A stretch of 64,000 nucleotides of DNA, taken from the NCBI GenBank assembly GCA_010405405.1, contig MU004234.1:698643-762642 (forward strand), read 5' to 3'. The notes below the pieces were generated by a model. The model was not told the origin of the DNA. It did no database searches and was given only the letters and a program-made list of their open reading frames with translations. How positions within the stretch are numbered: position 1 is the first letter of the stretch; each line of letters begins with the position of its first letter. Below, piece after piece: positions 1 to 11,128 of the stretch. Position numbers and translations under genes: made by a program. This stretch comes from Microthyrium microscopicum (taxonomy: Eukaryota > Ascomycota > Dothideomycetes > Microthyriales > Microthyriaceae).

Positions 1-827
1 TTATCAGCGGGGTTGATAATTGGTTCGGTCTTCTGTGGTTGTGGGTCGCGGGGCGCTAACTGCAAAAATGTCAATTCAACTGATTTGAAAGCTTTACGCG
101 ACATACATACTCTCATGTTGTCCAGTGACATCGGATCTTGCTGAGCTAAACGAGTGGTAGAGGCAAATGACCGCACAGGGACTCGATTTCGGGCAATGGC
201 TCGGGAAGCAGCACCGGCCGAGCGGCCTATAGATAGGCGCAAGGCCATTGTGACGATTATGAAGCTTGTTATGAGGGTGGAGCAAGCATTGAGCAGAGAT
301 TGGAGAGGCGAACTTGGTGATTGAGACGAACGAGATGCAGTTGGAGCTTGTGCTCATTGAGTCTGGGAGTCCTCCCAATGAGCTCTAGCGTCAAGCGAAA
401 AAATACCCTAACCCTTTCGCAAAAGGCTCCTTCCTCTCTCCAGATGTATGATTGCCAAGGCACCTTCCCTACTTGGGCATAGCTCCTTCCTGCTGGCTGC
501 TTTGCTCCTGTCGCCTTTCGACCTCTTTCCGCGTGCCTCTCTCTCACCAACCAACCAAGTCACCATCTCCCTCATCTCCTCTCCAACTATAACTTCCTCT
601 TCGCCGTCAACACTTCAACCCTCTTCATTACCATCGCGCCTTTGTCGGAGCCTCTCACACTCTGCCTTCACTGATTGCTTGACTTGTTGTATATAACCCG
701 CCACGAATCCCCATTCTTCTCCCTCAACAATCCTGGCGTCCTCAAAGTCTCCACCCTCTACCCTCATCAAGCGGACTCGCGTCGCACCTCCATCCTCATC
801 GTTATCATTCTCACATTCCACGCAAAT
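1..827. other. Upstream region of NOT4, no gene seen
   Basis: I see no convincing coding region. Open frames here are short, lack family signatures and overlap each other on both strands. Roughly the last 350 bases before the NOT4 start are strongly C/T-rich on the plus strand, a common feature of filamentous-fungal promoters and 5' leaders, so this is probably promoter plus 5' UTR. Confidence 0.5.
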
Positions 828-3800
828 ATGCCGCCTTTACAAGACCAGTTCATCGATGATGATGACGAAGAAGAGTTCTGCCCGTTGTGTGTCGAAGAAC
901 TCGACCTTACCGACAAGAACTTTAAACCATGTCCATGCGGTTACCAAGTGAGCTCCCCACTTTTTCTCAAGTACTCATAGTACTTTGGTCTAACAAATCA
1001 TCAGATATGTCAATTCTGCTACAACAACATCAAGACCACTATGAATGGCCTCTGTCCGGCTTGTCGGCGACCCTATGACGAAAAGAATATCCAATACAAG
1101 GCTGTGAGCGCAGAAGAGTGAGTGACACTTCAAACGGGTTCACGTGCCAGCTAACACGTTACAGAATGGCCCAACATAGACAAACAGTTGCGCAACAAGC
1201 CAAGAAGAAGCAGGCCGCCAAACAAAAAGAAGCCCAAAAACGAGAAGCAGATAATCTTAGTCGAAAACATCTTTCTGGACTTCGTGTTAGGCAAAAGAAC
1301 TTGGTTTATGTCACCGGTCTCAAACCCAAAGCCACTGGCGAAAAACTTGTGGAAGGCCTTCGCGGCAAAGAATTCTTTGGTCAATATGGTGATATTGTTA
1401 AGATTGTAGTCAGCAAGTCCAAAGATGCACACGTCGGTCATAATCAGCCTATTGCAATATATGTCACCTTCGTTAAGAAGGAGGATGCTGCTAACTGCAT
1501 AGCAACCATTGACAATCATAAGCAGGCTGACGGTTCGCGGTTGAGGTACGTCCCTCGACTTTTCACCTGTCACAGCACTAACTTTCAACAGAGCACAGTA
1601 TGGTACAACCAAGTACTGTTCTGCCTATTTAAGAGGCGACGTGTGCTCGAATAAAAATTGCATGTTCTTGCACGAACCTGGCGAGGATAACGAGAGCTAC
1701 ACACGAGAAGGCTTGTCGAATCTCAATGCAAAATTCACCCAAGAACCCGCCCCACTAGCGTCCCAATCGCCTGCACCGCAACCTCCCCTTCAACATGTAG
1801 CTGCGATGGCTGCTGCAACACAAGATCACGAAGTCTATGCAATGACTAGTCCTGTAGACAATGATATTCCGGCTCTTGCTACAACTTCAAATTGGGCAGA
1901 ACAAGCTCGTCGTGCTAGCAGAACGACGACCGGTTCTGCAAGCAGTCCACTGGTGACGAACTCGGTTGTTAGTACGACAGAGAACCAGGATGGAAAATCT
2001 GTGGCAAAGGAGTCCGATGAGGCTGAGCCAACGGCAGCTACCTCAAAGTCGAACAAAAAGTCGAGAAGAGTCAAACTACCATACTTTGACGACTTACCCC
2101 GGAAAGCATTCAACCCGAACCTCGCATTCAACTACGTTCATCCCGCAAATTACACGGAGAAGGACCGGTGGATTGTAGAAAATATGCCACCACTATTTGA
2201 TCCTCATGAAGGGACTCGACGACGCCTGATCAAGGAGCGCGAAGCAGAAGAGATGCGACAAGCCAATGCTCTAGTCCAAGCACAATCAGAAACCCGCGAA
2301 CCCTCAATGGAAATTGACGATACACCTGATCAAGGCCCAGGCAGCTCACAGCTCGGCGGCGAGCCTGAAGACCTTGACCGGGGTTTTACCCAACACAATC
2401 TTTTGCAGCAACAAGCTATTGGGAGCAACGCTCTTGGTCTTGGTCAGCCATTTGGACTCGGTGATGAGCTCTCTGGCTTGGGGTCTGCTCGCGGCCTTGC
2501 CCCACAACCAAACCCACAACAACAGGCCATCCTCGATCAATTAAACAAAGTTGGAGGTCAAAGCAACTCTTCACAGAACGGCGGGCATGGTCGGCATCCT
2601 TCGCGATATTTTCTAGCCGAGGGTATAGCAATAGCAACCAAGAACTATGCCAAACAGAATGGTGCTAACATGTTAGGCCAAACCCATTTTACCGGTAACG
2701 CCGTCCATGGTCAAGGTTTCAGCGGCCAGTATCCATATACCTCTGTTCAAGGACCTCCACCTGGCTTGAAAACCACCGGTACTCCGCCAGTCACTGGTAC
2801 CGGAATGTTTGGACAAGGCCATGGATTTACCCCAGATGGTGGTTATGGTCGGGAAAATATGAAGACGTGGGACATGCAGCGTGGTGCTCGAAGTAATGGA
2901 GCAGGGCTGGATGCCGGCAAGCGTGAGTTAATGAACTTCCCCCATCATCAATACCCATCGACCTCTGCCGCTGCACCTGCTCAGGGCGCTCTGAGCTTTC
3001 CATATGGATCGCATGCAGGCGCCCAATACCAGGATTCCGGCAATTCACAGAAGCAGAAGAAAAAGGGTAAGAAGCACAGACATGCTAACACTTCCTCCTC
3101 TGGAGGTGGTGTAGTTGATGTTGCAGACCCGAGTATTCTGCAGATGCGAGTTGGTGGTTCCATGGCTGGGCAGGGTGGCTACGGTGGTCAAACACAAAGC
3201 GGGTTTTCATCATCAATGCAAGCGGCCGGCAATCCCTACCCTCGATGGTAGAACCATTGATCTTCTGCTTGTTTTCTGTTTCTCTTTCCATCACACTATC
3301 CACGATTTTTTGGGCAACCTCAAAACAGGCATAGAGGAGTTTTGTTCCCCATGCATTGTGGGATCTGCATCACAGAGTCATGATTGTTTTCTTTTCAGCA
3401 TTTTGTCAAAGTTGCAGAAATGCATAATGAGCTCGTGGCAGTAACATCCACTTGGTGGCAAAGGCGTTTATCGGATCATGTACATGGACTTGATTTCTGA
3501 ATCAAGTTCAAGCTTCAGCTAGGAATTTTTGGGTGGCATACACCAACACTGTTCTCCATCTTGTTCCCTTACAGAACCCTACTGCACCATTTCCAATCAT
3601 GTCCCTGCCTTGTCAACATCATTTCTGCCTGGATGATTTCAGCTTCACGCTTTACAATCCGCTTCTTTTTCCTTGCAGGTCTCGAAAACATCCAATTATT
3701 CGACTCGTCAGTCTTCGTCATGGCCCTTTGCAACTTCTTGTATGTAGGTCACTCATCTGGAAGGGCAATGGAATACACTGCCCGACCTTGCAAAATTCAT

Positions 3801-6574
3801 TGCAAAATTCAAGAATCGTTCCTGAAGACCCCACGGTGTTTCACTTGCTTAAACGTGACGAAGACTGACGAGTCGAGATTGGTGATTGAGCAATAACTTC
3901 TATCTACTTTTGAACCTCGACATGCCTTGCCGCCGTATTGCCAGCAGAGATGAAAACCCAGGCACCCCTCACATTACCCAACAACCCACTCGTATAGTCA
4001 TGGTATGTTTGCTGACTTGCCTGTGTAGAAATCGTTGACGATGTAAACCGAATCATCGGCGACGACGATGCTGTAGGTGGTGCTGTTGATGATTCTGAGT
4101 TTCCTGCTTTGCCAACCCGCGTGTCTACCTTCGAGACTCGCAAATCTACACCGACTATTCCTCCAGGCTTTAGTGCACCTGTCAACATGTCTGTTCCCAC
4201 TGGTCCGGCTTCGAGGCCTATAGGAACGCCTGCTCGCGCTGCTCTACCTACTACACCGAAGAAGAAGACAGCACCGATTTCTCAGGTTATCGAAGATCTT
4301 GCTCAACCCGAAACAGCTGTGGAAGACGTGTCGCCAGCCGCCATTGCAGAGTTTGATGATAAGTGTGCTATCGATGAGAACACTGCACCTTTAGCCGCTG
4401 GTGCAGGAGCAGATCAAGAATCGAATAAGCCTGTTCCAAGCCCTGCCAGTAAGCGGAAGGATAAGAAGGCCGCAAAAGCAGAGAAGAAGGAACTCACAGC
4501 TTCGATTCGGGGAAAAAGACCTGCAATTCCATCACCTAAACCGTCTGTGGCGAAGCTATCCGAAAGTCCGGTTGTTAAAGCAGTTGAACCAAACATTTTG
4601 CCTGACAAGGACTCGAATATGGACGACATTGCAAAGTCGGTCCCAGAAAAGCCTGTTGCTATAAATGCACCTGGGAAACGCCCTCACCCAGGAGCGTTGA
4701 AAATATCAACCTCAACTTTTGCAAATGAGGCGGCTGGTCTCAAGCTTTCGCGTCCCAGCTCCACAGTTCAGTCTGCTAGTTCGCGACCAGTCACTCCGGG
4801 TGGTGAGAGTATCAGTACCCCGGTACGGCGGACAACGCAACCTAGAACTCTGCGTATTACAGAAACTCCAAAGACAGAAGTTCCACCGCCTTTGCCTGAA
4901 TCTGACATTCCTCCGGTCCCAAGTATTCCTACTATTCATGCCTTAGCTGGCGGTTCGAAGGTTTCGTCTAGACGTCCTAGCCTGACATCTACCACTCAAC
5001 CGGGCACACCGCTCAGCGAATTTGCTGACCTTACTTCACTTCCTTCGGCTTCGAAATCGGTCTCCAGAGCTTCATCTCCACCTCCACTTGTTGGCAAGCA
5101 GCGAGCACAGAAAAAGGCGAAGAAGAAGGCACTAAAGAAGGAAATAGAGCAACTAGAAGAAGGAGAAATTTCAGCATCGGTACCCCAAGTGCCTGCAGTT
5201 CCTGCGGTGCCTACTGCTGCTGTGGTGGAAACAACACCATTACTTGGTCGGAAGAAAAAGGCAAAGAAGCCTGGCGTTGGGCCACTCCCTACACTGCCGG
5301 TGAAAAAGCCAGTCTCTACTCCAGCCAGTCGCCCAGAAACTCCGAAAACAAGCGAGCATCTTGTAGAAAGGTTCGAAATGCCTGCAACTCTGCCTACGAA
5401 GATGGAACCAAAGCGAGCTACTCAAGAAGTGAAGCCGACTGTGGTCAAGGAAGAGGCCAGCCCGGCATCCAGCGCCGCTCCGGCAGGATTGGATGACTTA
5501 TTTACTGCCCTTGGAGATGACCAGGAACTCATCGCGCGCATGAGTGCGATTCTGAACAAGACGATGTCTGCCAAAGCACACCTTCAGAATCTCCCTGCTC
5601 GAGACGCTCGACCATTCACCAATCCTGCATTTGCAGATCCGGATGCCCTGACATATTCAGAGCCTTTCCTTGCCACGGCTACCGAGCAAGCCCATCGGGA
5701 TGCAGGCCGAGGTTTCACCAGATCTAAAAATCATCCTGATCGCAGTCTGAGCTCGCACATTGTCGTCACGCCACGCGGTACCACTCTCCGCTGTCTCACC
5801 GGTGTCGAAGTCGACCAGCTCAAATCACTAGAGGACGCCGTTTGCAACATTACCGGCCCCGGCTACTGGGGCGCTGGCAATCCACGATATCTCGTACCCG
5901 GGCAACAAGGTTACCACGAACACCAGCGTCAACTCGCAGCCGACAGCATCTCCGGTCTCCCACCCGCCGGCGCCATCACACTCGAACAAGTCCGCGGCGA
6001 TAACGGCGCGCTCGACCACCCAACGCACTTTGTAAACCGCTTCGTTTTTGACGTCCAGTCCGAGCCTCCTGTAGCCGCCCCGCCAGTCCAACCACCACCC
6101 CCACAACAGCAACAGCATGCGGCTGACAACGCTCGCGGACCCGCACAGCCGAGATCTCGTGTACCATCACCATCCAACCTCCCACCCGTAAACTGGGCTG
6201 GCAAAGACGACTCGCTCCGCATGATCCGCAAAGCCCTCGATCAAGATAATGCTGTCTCAAGCGAAGTTAGAACCGCGCTCGACAACTATCTGACAGGCAA
6301 AGCGCTACCACCGGATGCGCTCGATCCAGAGCTCAAGAAAATCTTCGAAGGATTCACACCTCCGCACTTGCCCATCGAAGCCGCAAGCGAATGGGCGCGT
6401 CGTAAGGCGATGTTTGGTGAGTATCAAGATGAAAACTACACTGGCTATTCTGAAGTGGTGTCTGTTGATGAAGCTGAACGGTCGTGGAAGGAGGAAGTCC
6501 GTAGATCAGAAGCTGCAGAGAGGCGGTTGAATGCGGCGATTAAGAGGACTAAAAAGCTGTTGGTTTTGAAATAG
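828..6574 (+). CDS. NOT4: CCR4-NOT complex E3 ubiquitin ligase subunit NOT4 (long form, 1544 aa)
   Basis: Predicted exons are 828-947, 1005-1117, 1165-1545, 1592-3066 and 4029-6574, all in frame. The N-terminus has an acidic stretch, then the C4C4 RING of NOT4 (first cysteines at residues 18 and 21, CPLC, later CPCGYQ, CQFC, CPAC). A lysine-rich linker, an RRM (about residues 110-200, with NLVYVTGL) and a C3H zinc finger (KYCSAYL, CSNKNCMFLH) follow. This order is diagnostic of NOT4, which ubiquitinates ribosome and chromatin targets as part of CCR4-NOT. The middle is Q/G-rich and disordered. The last exon adds about 850 residues with an FPALP motif, low-complexity S/T/P/K stretches and a charged helical C-terminus. 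The fourth intron (3067-4028, 962 nt) is far longer than the others and contains a stop for a shorter form. From memory, long NOT4 proteins near 1500 aa are typical in filamentous ascomycetes. The RING-RRM part is certain; the last splice is well supported by consensus and phase but not proven. Confidence 0.9.
3067..4028 (+). other. Long alternative intron of NOT4 with short-isoform C-terminus and 3' UTR
   Basis: The reading frame runs unspliced through 3067 and stops at 3249-3251, giving a 757-aa protein ending YPRW. At 3067 there is a textbook donor (AAGG|GTAAGA) in phase 1. At 4027-4028 there is an acceptor (TGTGTAG) preceded by CTGAC branch sequences, and the downstream exon resumes in exactly the matching phase (G+AA giving Glu, then IVDDVNRIIGDDD). 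Retaining the intron gives the short form, removing it the long form. The rest of the intron (3252-4000) has no other convincing exon and could serve as the short form's 3' UTR. Confidence 0.65.
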
Positions 6575-7119
6575 CGCTGAGAGTGGAAAAAGTGCTGTGT
6601 AAGATAGGGGGTCCAATACGAAATAGTCAGTGTGGTGGGAGATAGGACTCTGCATGGGAAGGTGCCTGTAAATTATTGCTAGGCTCGACGTAGCTATTTG
6701 GAAAGAATACATTCTTTCTTCCGCTTAAATCGGGTTATTTTGTGCTGTGAATCGAACCTGATGAGCCTGAAAACGCGAAAGTTGTATGGCATGGCGTCAA
6801 ATTAAGCGGAATTCTCGATGCTTAGCTGAAGACTCAGTTTTGATAGATGGTCCAGCAAGTTTGGTGGTAATTGTAGCACCTTCCATTCAAGAGACCTAAT
6901 AGCTACCATCGTTGTTCATGACATGTCTTGAACATCAATCGATTATTATTAGCCATGAGTCTTGTCATCTACAGCACATCCATCAATATACAGCAAAACA
7001 ATCCCTTCATTACAAGCTTTTTCATTTCATTCCACCGTCTATCTATGTCTTAGCCTAGCCATCAATGCCGCATAAAATCATCATCGTACACGCACGGCAA
7101 CCGGCGAGTCAGATCTTCC
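6575..7119. other. Convergent intergenic region, NOT4 / YBP-like
   Basis: This 545-bp stretch lies between the stop of NOT4 on the plus strand and the stop of the YBP-like gene on the minus strand. It must hold both 3' UTRs and polyadenylation sites. It is moderately AT-rich and I see no gene in it. Confidence 0.5.
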
Positions 7120-9105
7120 CTATGACGCCAACTCGCCCGCCGCGGCCCAGCCCTGCTTCTTGACCTCACTTTCGACTTCATCCGTCAGCATTTTTAGAAT
7201 GCCCAACTCCATAACCACACCATCTTCGCCTGTCTCGCCCTCCAATTTATCCAGCGTCTCAAAATGGCCAACAGCTTCATGTAGTGGACGCACAAATGTG
7301 CTTAATATCTCGCCGTCGCCTGCTACGAGGTATTGGATGGCAAGTGGTTTGTGTAGACGTGTTGATTTGAGAAGGAGGAGGAGGAAGTTTAGTGAGGCAG
7401 CGTAGAAGCCGTAGTTGGCCATTAGGCTATTGTATGAAGCTTCTGGGTCTGCTACGGGTGTGCTGTCAGAGTGGCTGAAAGAGTAGGTGCTGCTGATATC
7501 TGGCCAAAGATATGGTGCTAGGATTTGTAACGCCTGGGGTGTAGCGAAGATGGATGGTAGGGAATCTTCTTCTTTTGGCGTGTTTGCGTCGATGGTCTCG
7601 CCTTTGATCCAGCTTACTGCGCTGGCTTTGAGATTTTCGAATGGGCAGTGTTCTAGGGTATCTTGGATGTAGCGTAAACGCGTGACATCTTTGGGATGAG
7701 ACCGTAATACGGTGGTGGTGAGGTAGTGGGCGTGGAAGCGGATGGTGGGAGACATGACTGTCGCGGAGAGTAGGCTGGTGGCTTGAAGGTATGCGGCAAA
7801 ATGCTCGTCTGATTTCGGCTCGCCGACATTGTTTTGATCGAGCGCAATGAGGCCGACAAAGAGAAGAGCATCTAGTAGTGGGTCTGGTGTATTTCGGACG
7901 CCATCTTCACCGACGTTTTCGATGAAGACGCGCGCTAACAGTGCGTGGCCAGGGAAGATGGGTATATTGTCTGTGATGCCGGGTCCGTCATAAATGACTT
8001 CCATAGCCTTGCGAGCTGTGAAGAGATATAGTGCGCCGCTCTTCGACAAAGGAATGCTAGCAGCTGTGCTAGGATAGCTCTCTTCTACACCACGATCACC
8101 TTCGATCTCAGGGGTCGTGTCAAGCATAGTTGCTAGAAGATCGTCAGAGTGTATTTCGAGATCCTGGGCAATTGCCACCAGTTGGCCAACAGTGGTAAGA
8201 CGATTTTCCAGTTCCGCGGAGTTGGAAAATCTATCCGTCACGCTGACTTTGCTTGGAATTATGTATCCGTTTTCTGTCTTCTCCCAAAACCTCGAGCACC
8301 AAGCTAGACCAGCAATGTCATCGTAGGCCGGTAGTGATTGCATATACTCATCGAGCATATGTGTGAGGAATGACTGCAAGAGCTTCCGTTGGATCCTATC
8401 CTCTTCGGACTCTCTTGCTGATTCTGGAATTTGTGGCGTCGAATAAGCCTCTGGAAACACTGGGTTCGTAGCCAAGGTAGCCAGAAGCACAGCTGATGAA
8501 CTCCGCCGTGGAGGGAAATGTGGTCGCTTAGTCCCAGTCAAAGTCTTGATGAACTTGACAATCTCCATCGTCAACACATCGTGATAGTGGGATGCTGTCG
8601 CATAAGCAGCCAGGATAGCCTGAAGGGATGATGATAGGAATCGACTTGGTGCTTTTGCCTGTATACGTGGATGTAGGGTAGACAGCATCTGTACTAGAGT
8701 CTGAAATTGTAGTAACGGCAATGGTGCAGTACCAGCGGACCCATTGGCGCCTGGTTCATCAGCTGTAGGTGTTTTGTCTCCATCATGTTCCTCTCCAAGC
8801 TCCTCGGCCTCAAAGTCGATGGAGCGCAAGCATTCCGTGACCTTGAGAACGACTTCCTTTGGATTCCCACCCCGCGCAACTACCATCAGACACTCTCTAG
8901 ATTCTGGAAGGAGAGGTAGCAGTGTGGAGACCAAATCCCAGCCGATGCTGTCAGTAAGATCTGGATCCTGCAAGACATCGTGCAGGACAGGCAGTCGATC
9001 CTTGGTGAGGTTCTGTTCGACGTATGTCAGGTAAGTCGCAGGGTCGGTATTGGGAGGACGAAGAGCCAGCAGCGCGTCTTCGGAAGATGCCATATCGTCC
9101 TTCAA
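7120..9105 (-). CDS. YAP-binding / ALF4 / glomulin-like protein (YBP family)
   Basis: This is one uninterrupted 661-codon frame. The protein is helical and repeat-like (many Leu-rich amphipathic segments), acidic, without membrane segments or a signal peptide. Its layout fits the fungal YBP1/YBP2 family (Pfam Kinetochore_Ybp2, related to plant ALF4 and animal glomulin): an N-terminal segment with TYLTYVEQNL and DSIGWDLVSTLLPLLP, a long alpha-solenoid body, and a C-terminal segment with YGFYAASLNFLLLLLKS. In yeast these proteins take part in Yap1-dependent peroxide signalling and kinetochore function; glomulin binds a cullin RING partner. The start may be the Met at 9105 or the one four residues later (9093, MASSEDAL), which looks more like a typical N-terminus. 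It is convergent with NOT4. Family assignment is from recognition of the overall sequence, not from a catalytic motif. Confidence 0.75.
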   Translation of the reverse strand: MKDDMASSEDALLALRPPNTDPATYLTYVEQNLTKDRLPVLHDVLQDPDLTDSIGWDLVSTLLPLLPESRECLMVVARGGNPKEVVLKVTECLRSIDFEAEELGEEHDGDKTPTADEPGANGSAGTAPLPLLQFQTLVQMLSTLHPRIQAKAPSRFLSSSLQAILAAYATASHYHDVLTMEIVKFIKTLTGTKRPHFPPRRSSSAVLLATLATNPVFPEAYSTPQIPESARESEEDRIQRKLLQSFLTHMLDEYMQSLPAYDDIAGLAWCSRFWEKTENGYIIPSKVSVTDRFSNSAELENRLTTVGQLVAIAQDLEIHSDDLLATMLDTTPEIEGDRGVEESYPSTAASIPLSKSGALYLFTARKAMEVIYDGPGITDNIPIFPGHALLARVFIENVGEDGVRNTPDPLLDALLFVGLIALDQNNVGEPKSDEHFAAYLQATSLLSATVMSPTIRFHAHYLTTTVLRSHPKDVTRLRYIQDTLEHCPFENLKASAVSWIKGETIDANTPKEEDSLPSIFATPQALQILAPYLWPDISSTYSFSHSDSTPVADPEASYNSLMANYGFYAASLNFLLLLLKSTRLHKPLAIQYLVAGDGEILSTFVRPLHEAVGHFETLDKLEGETGEDGVVMELGILKMLTDEVESEVKKQGWAAAGELAS

Positions 9106-11128
9106 ATACCGATCCTATAGAGTAGTGGGGAAAATTGTAGAGCAGACGCGCGGGAGATAGAGTATCCCCTTGACTGAAAAACGCCCTAAGCAGCTCTGAA
9201 TGCTGATGACGATGGGGTGAAGTCAAGGCAACTTGGTACGTGCACAAATAAGGTTGTTTGAAGATGGCCCTAGTACCTCGTCTGGTCTAGCGTGGGTTTT
9301 CATCTCAGAAAACGTGATCTCCAACCTCCAAGATCTCGCCAAGCTTTCTATATTGCTTCGAAGTTTGATGGAGAGCATCTCAATCTTACTTGACACGTCT
9401 ATACTTCACGCTTCGAACCTAGCAAGATATTCCATACACTTTGGTCGTCATTGATCCCTCTTCCACTCCTTGAATCCTCAGGAGAACTCCGTACCTACCT
9501 GAGGCTCTGCTCCATGCACTTCGCCATGTCTCATCTTACCTTTACGACATCAACCCCAATAAGCTCTTATAGTGTAGGATCAATAGCTATACAGTGTAGG
9601 ATCATCCAGACACATAGCAGCATTCAGCTATATTTAAAAATACATGGATTGAACAAGTCCTAGATCGCACAGCCAATCTAAGTCACGGAAGGTCCGCAAA
9701 GACTTTACTCCTAACCTTGCTGATGTGTCACTGGCATGTACCTCTCAATTGGCAGCTCTTTAAGCCCGCGAACCCGGCCAATTGTCTGTACATCCTTCCT
9801 TACCTGAATTCATAGTTCTGAGGCAGTAGGGCATAGCGTATATATTTTAGGCATGCCCGCCTCGTGGTCAAACGATTGGCCTTTGTTTCTGCAGATACCG
9901 GACTGTGCGCATCGACAAAGTCCTCAAGCTGGCCGAGCTCCAGTTCGATTGTTCTTGACGGCGTATCCCAGCTGCCTTCTGAATATCTTGATCCCAAAAA
10001 TCAATTTCGGTTCACCCAGCAAAAAGACTTGGCAGATGAAGCTGTGCGAATTCTTGGCATGCTTCAAAGATCAATTCAACTCGCGTGAGCAGCCAAGGAA
10101 CAAAGACCCTTCTCTGCGGCAAGACCGCATGATAGAAGCAAAAGGCCCAACCAAGTTGAAGATAGCAGCGCCGCTGACGTGGTAAATCTGTGGAGATATC
10201 AAGACCCTCTTTTTAGCTTAGTCTAAGCTTTTAGTTTGCTTTTTGGTCTTGCTGTCGCATGCAGCAATCGTAAATTGTGGTTGGCTGTCCTGCATCCCGA
10301 ACCAAAGTGTGGACCGTTGAATCGCACAAACCTGGCATAACGCAGTGACGATCTTCAAACGGACCTTTCTCCATCTGGCAAGTCATCAATTGATACATCC
10401 GACGGCGCAGAGACGTCGTATTTTTACCAAGTATCGGATCAAGAACCAGAGCAACATTTCGTGGGAGATAGTCGCCGCAAGTATTTTTATGTCGCTGCGA
10501 ATGAAAGACTAGAATTCTGGCACGCTTCAATGGGTTAATCCATAGCGGCGGATTTGAGCTTGAATCCCACACCAAACTCAATATATGCATCCCATTGATC
10601 ATGGTACTTTACAAGCGGCGAAGAAACCAATGTAAAGAAACCCTTACCAGCCACCAATCAACGCACTTTCAAGACGGATACCATCTAGGCCAAAGAAATC
10701 CCACATGCATCCACGAGGTTACCCCCGCCGCCAATATTCCCAGCCTTGCGGGCAAACTGGCCCATCACTGGTTTATTTGTCCGCGCGCTGCGAGGGGGGT
10801 TAGTAGAGTTTCTAGGTCAGGCGGCATGCTTGCGCATTGTTGCAGCAGCCAAATTAGAAAGAAGAGTAGAAAACCAAGACGGGGCGTGGATCCCAAGTCT
10901 CCCCGCGACTCAATTAAAGGCGAAAGGGCCCGCTCTGCTTGCTTTAACTCTGTGAATGTGTCTGAGCGTTCCGGGTTGACAAGCGCTACTCTAATCTTTA
11001 CCTATTTCCTTTCCTCTCGCCAACTTCAAGCCCTCGGTTGCTTGCTGTTGTGTTACCTTTGACCTCTTCGCTGCCGTCGACTCTTGGACTTGACAGTACG
11101 GAGCATCGCAGCTTCATTAGACGATAAG
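9106..11128. other. Intergenic region, no gene seen
   Basis: About 2 kb separate the divergent starts of the YBP-like gene and the GIT1-like transporter. Open frames on both strands are short, overlap each other and lack recognisable families. A C/T-rich stretch just before 11084 fits a promoter or leader of the transporter. I found no convincing tRNA box pair here. Confidence 0.45.

Noticed and set aside
4003-4028. A 26-nt intron from the GTATGT at 4003 to the acceptor at 4028
   Set aside because: Too short to be spliced, and the upstream frame has stops; the GTATGT is better seen as chance sequence inside the long NOT4 intron.
4109-6574. The 821-codon frame as an independent gene
   Set aside because: It is open in frame upstream to the acceptor at 4028 and matches the phase of the NOT4 donor at 3067; its own first ATG lacks a clear promoter. 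It is better read as the last NOT4 exon.
6745-6775. tRNA B-box-like string on the minus strand (GGTTCGATTC)
   Set aside because: The flanking bases do not form a T-stem, and there is no matching A box or acceptor stem at the right distance.
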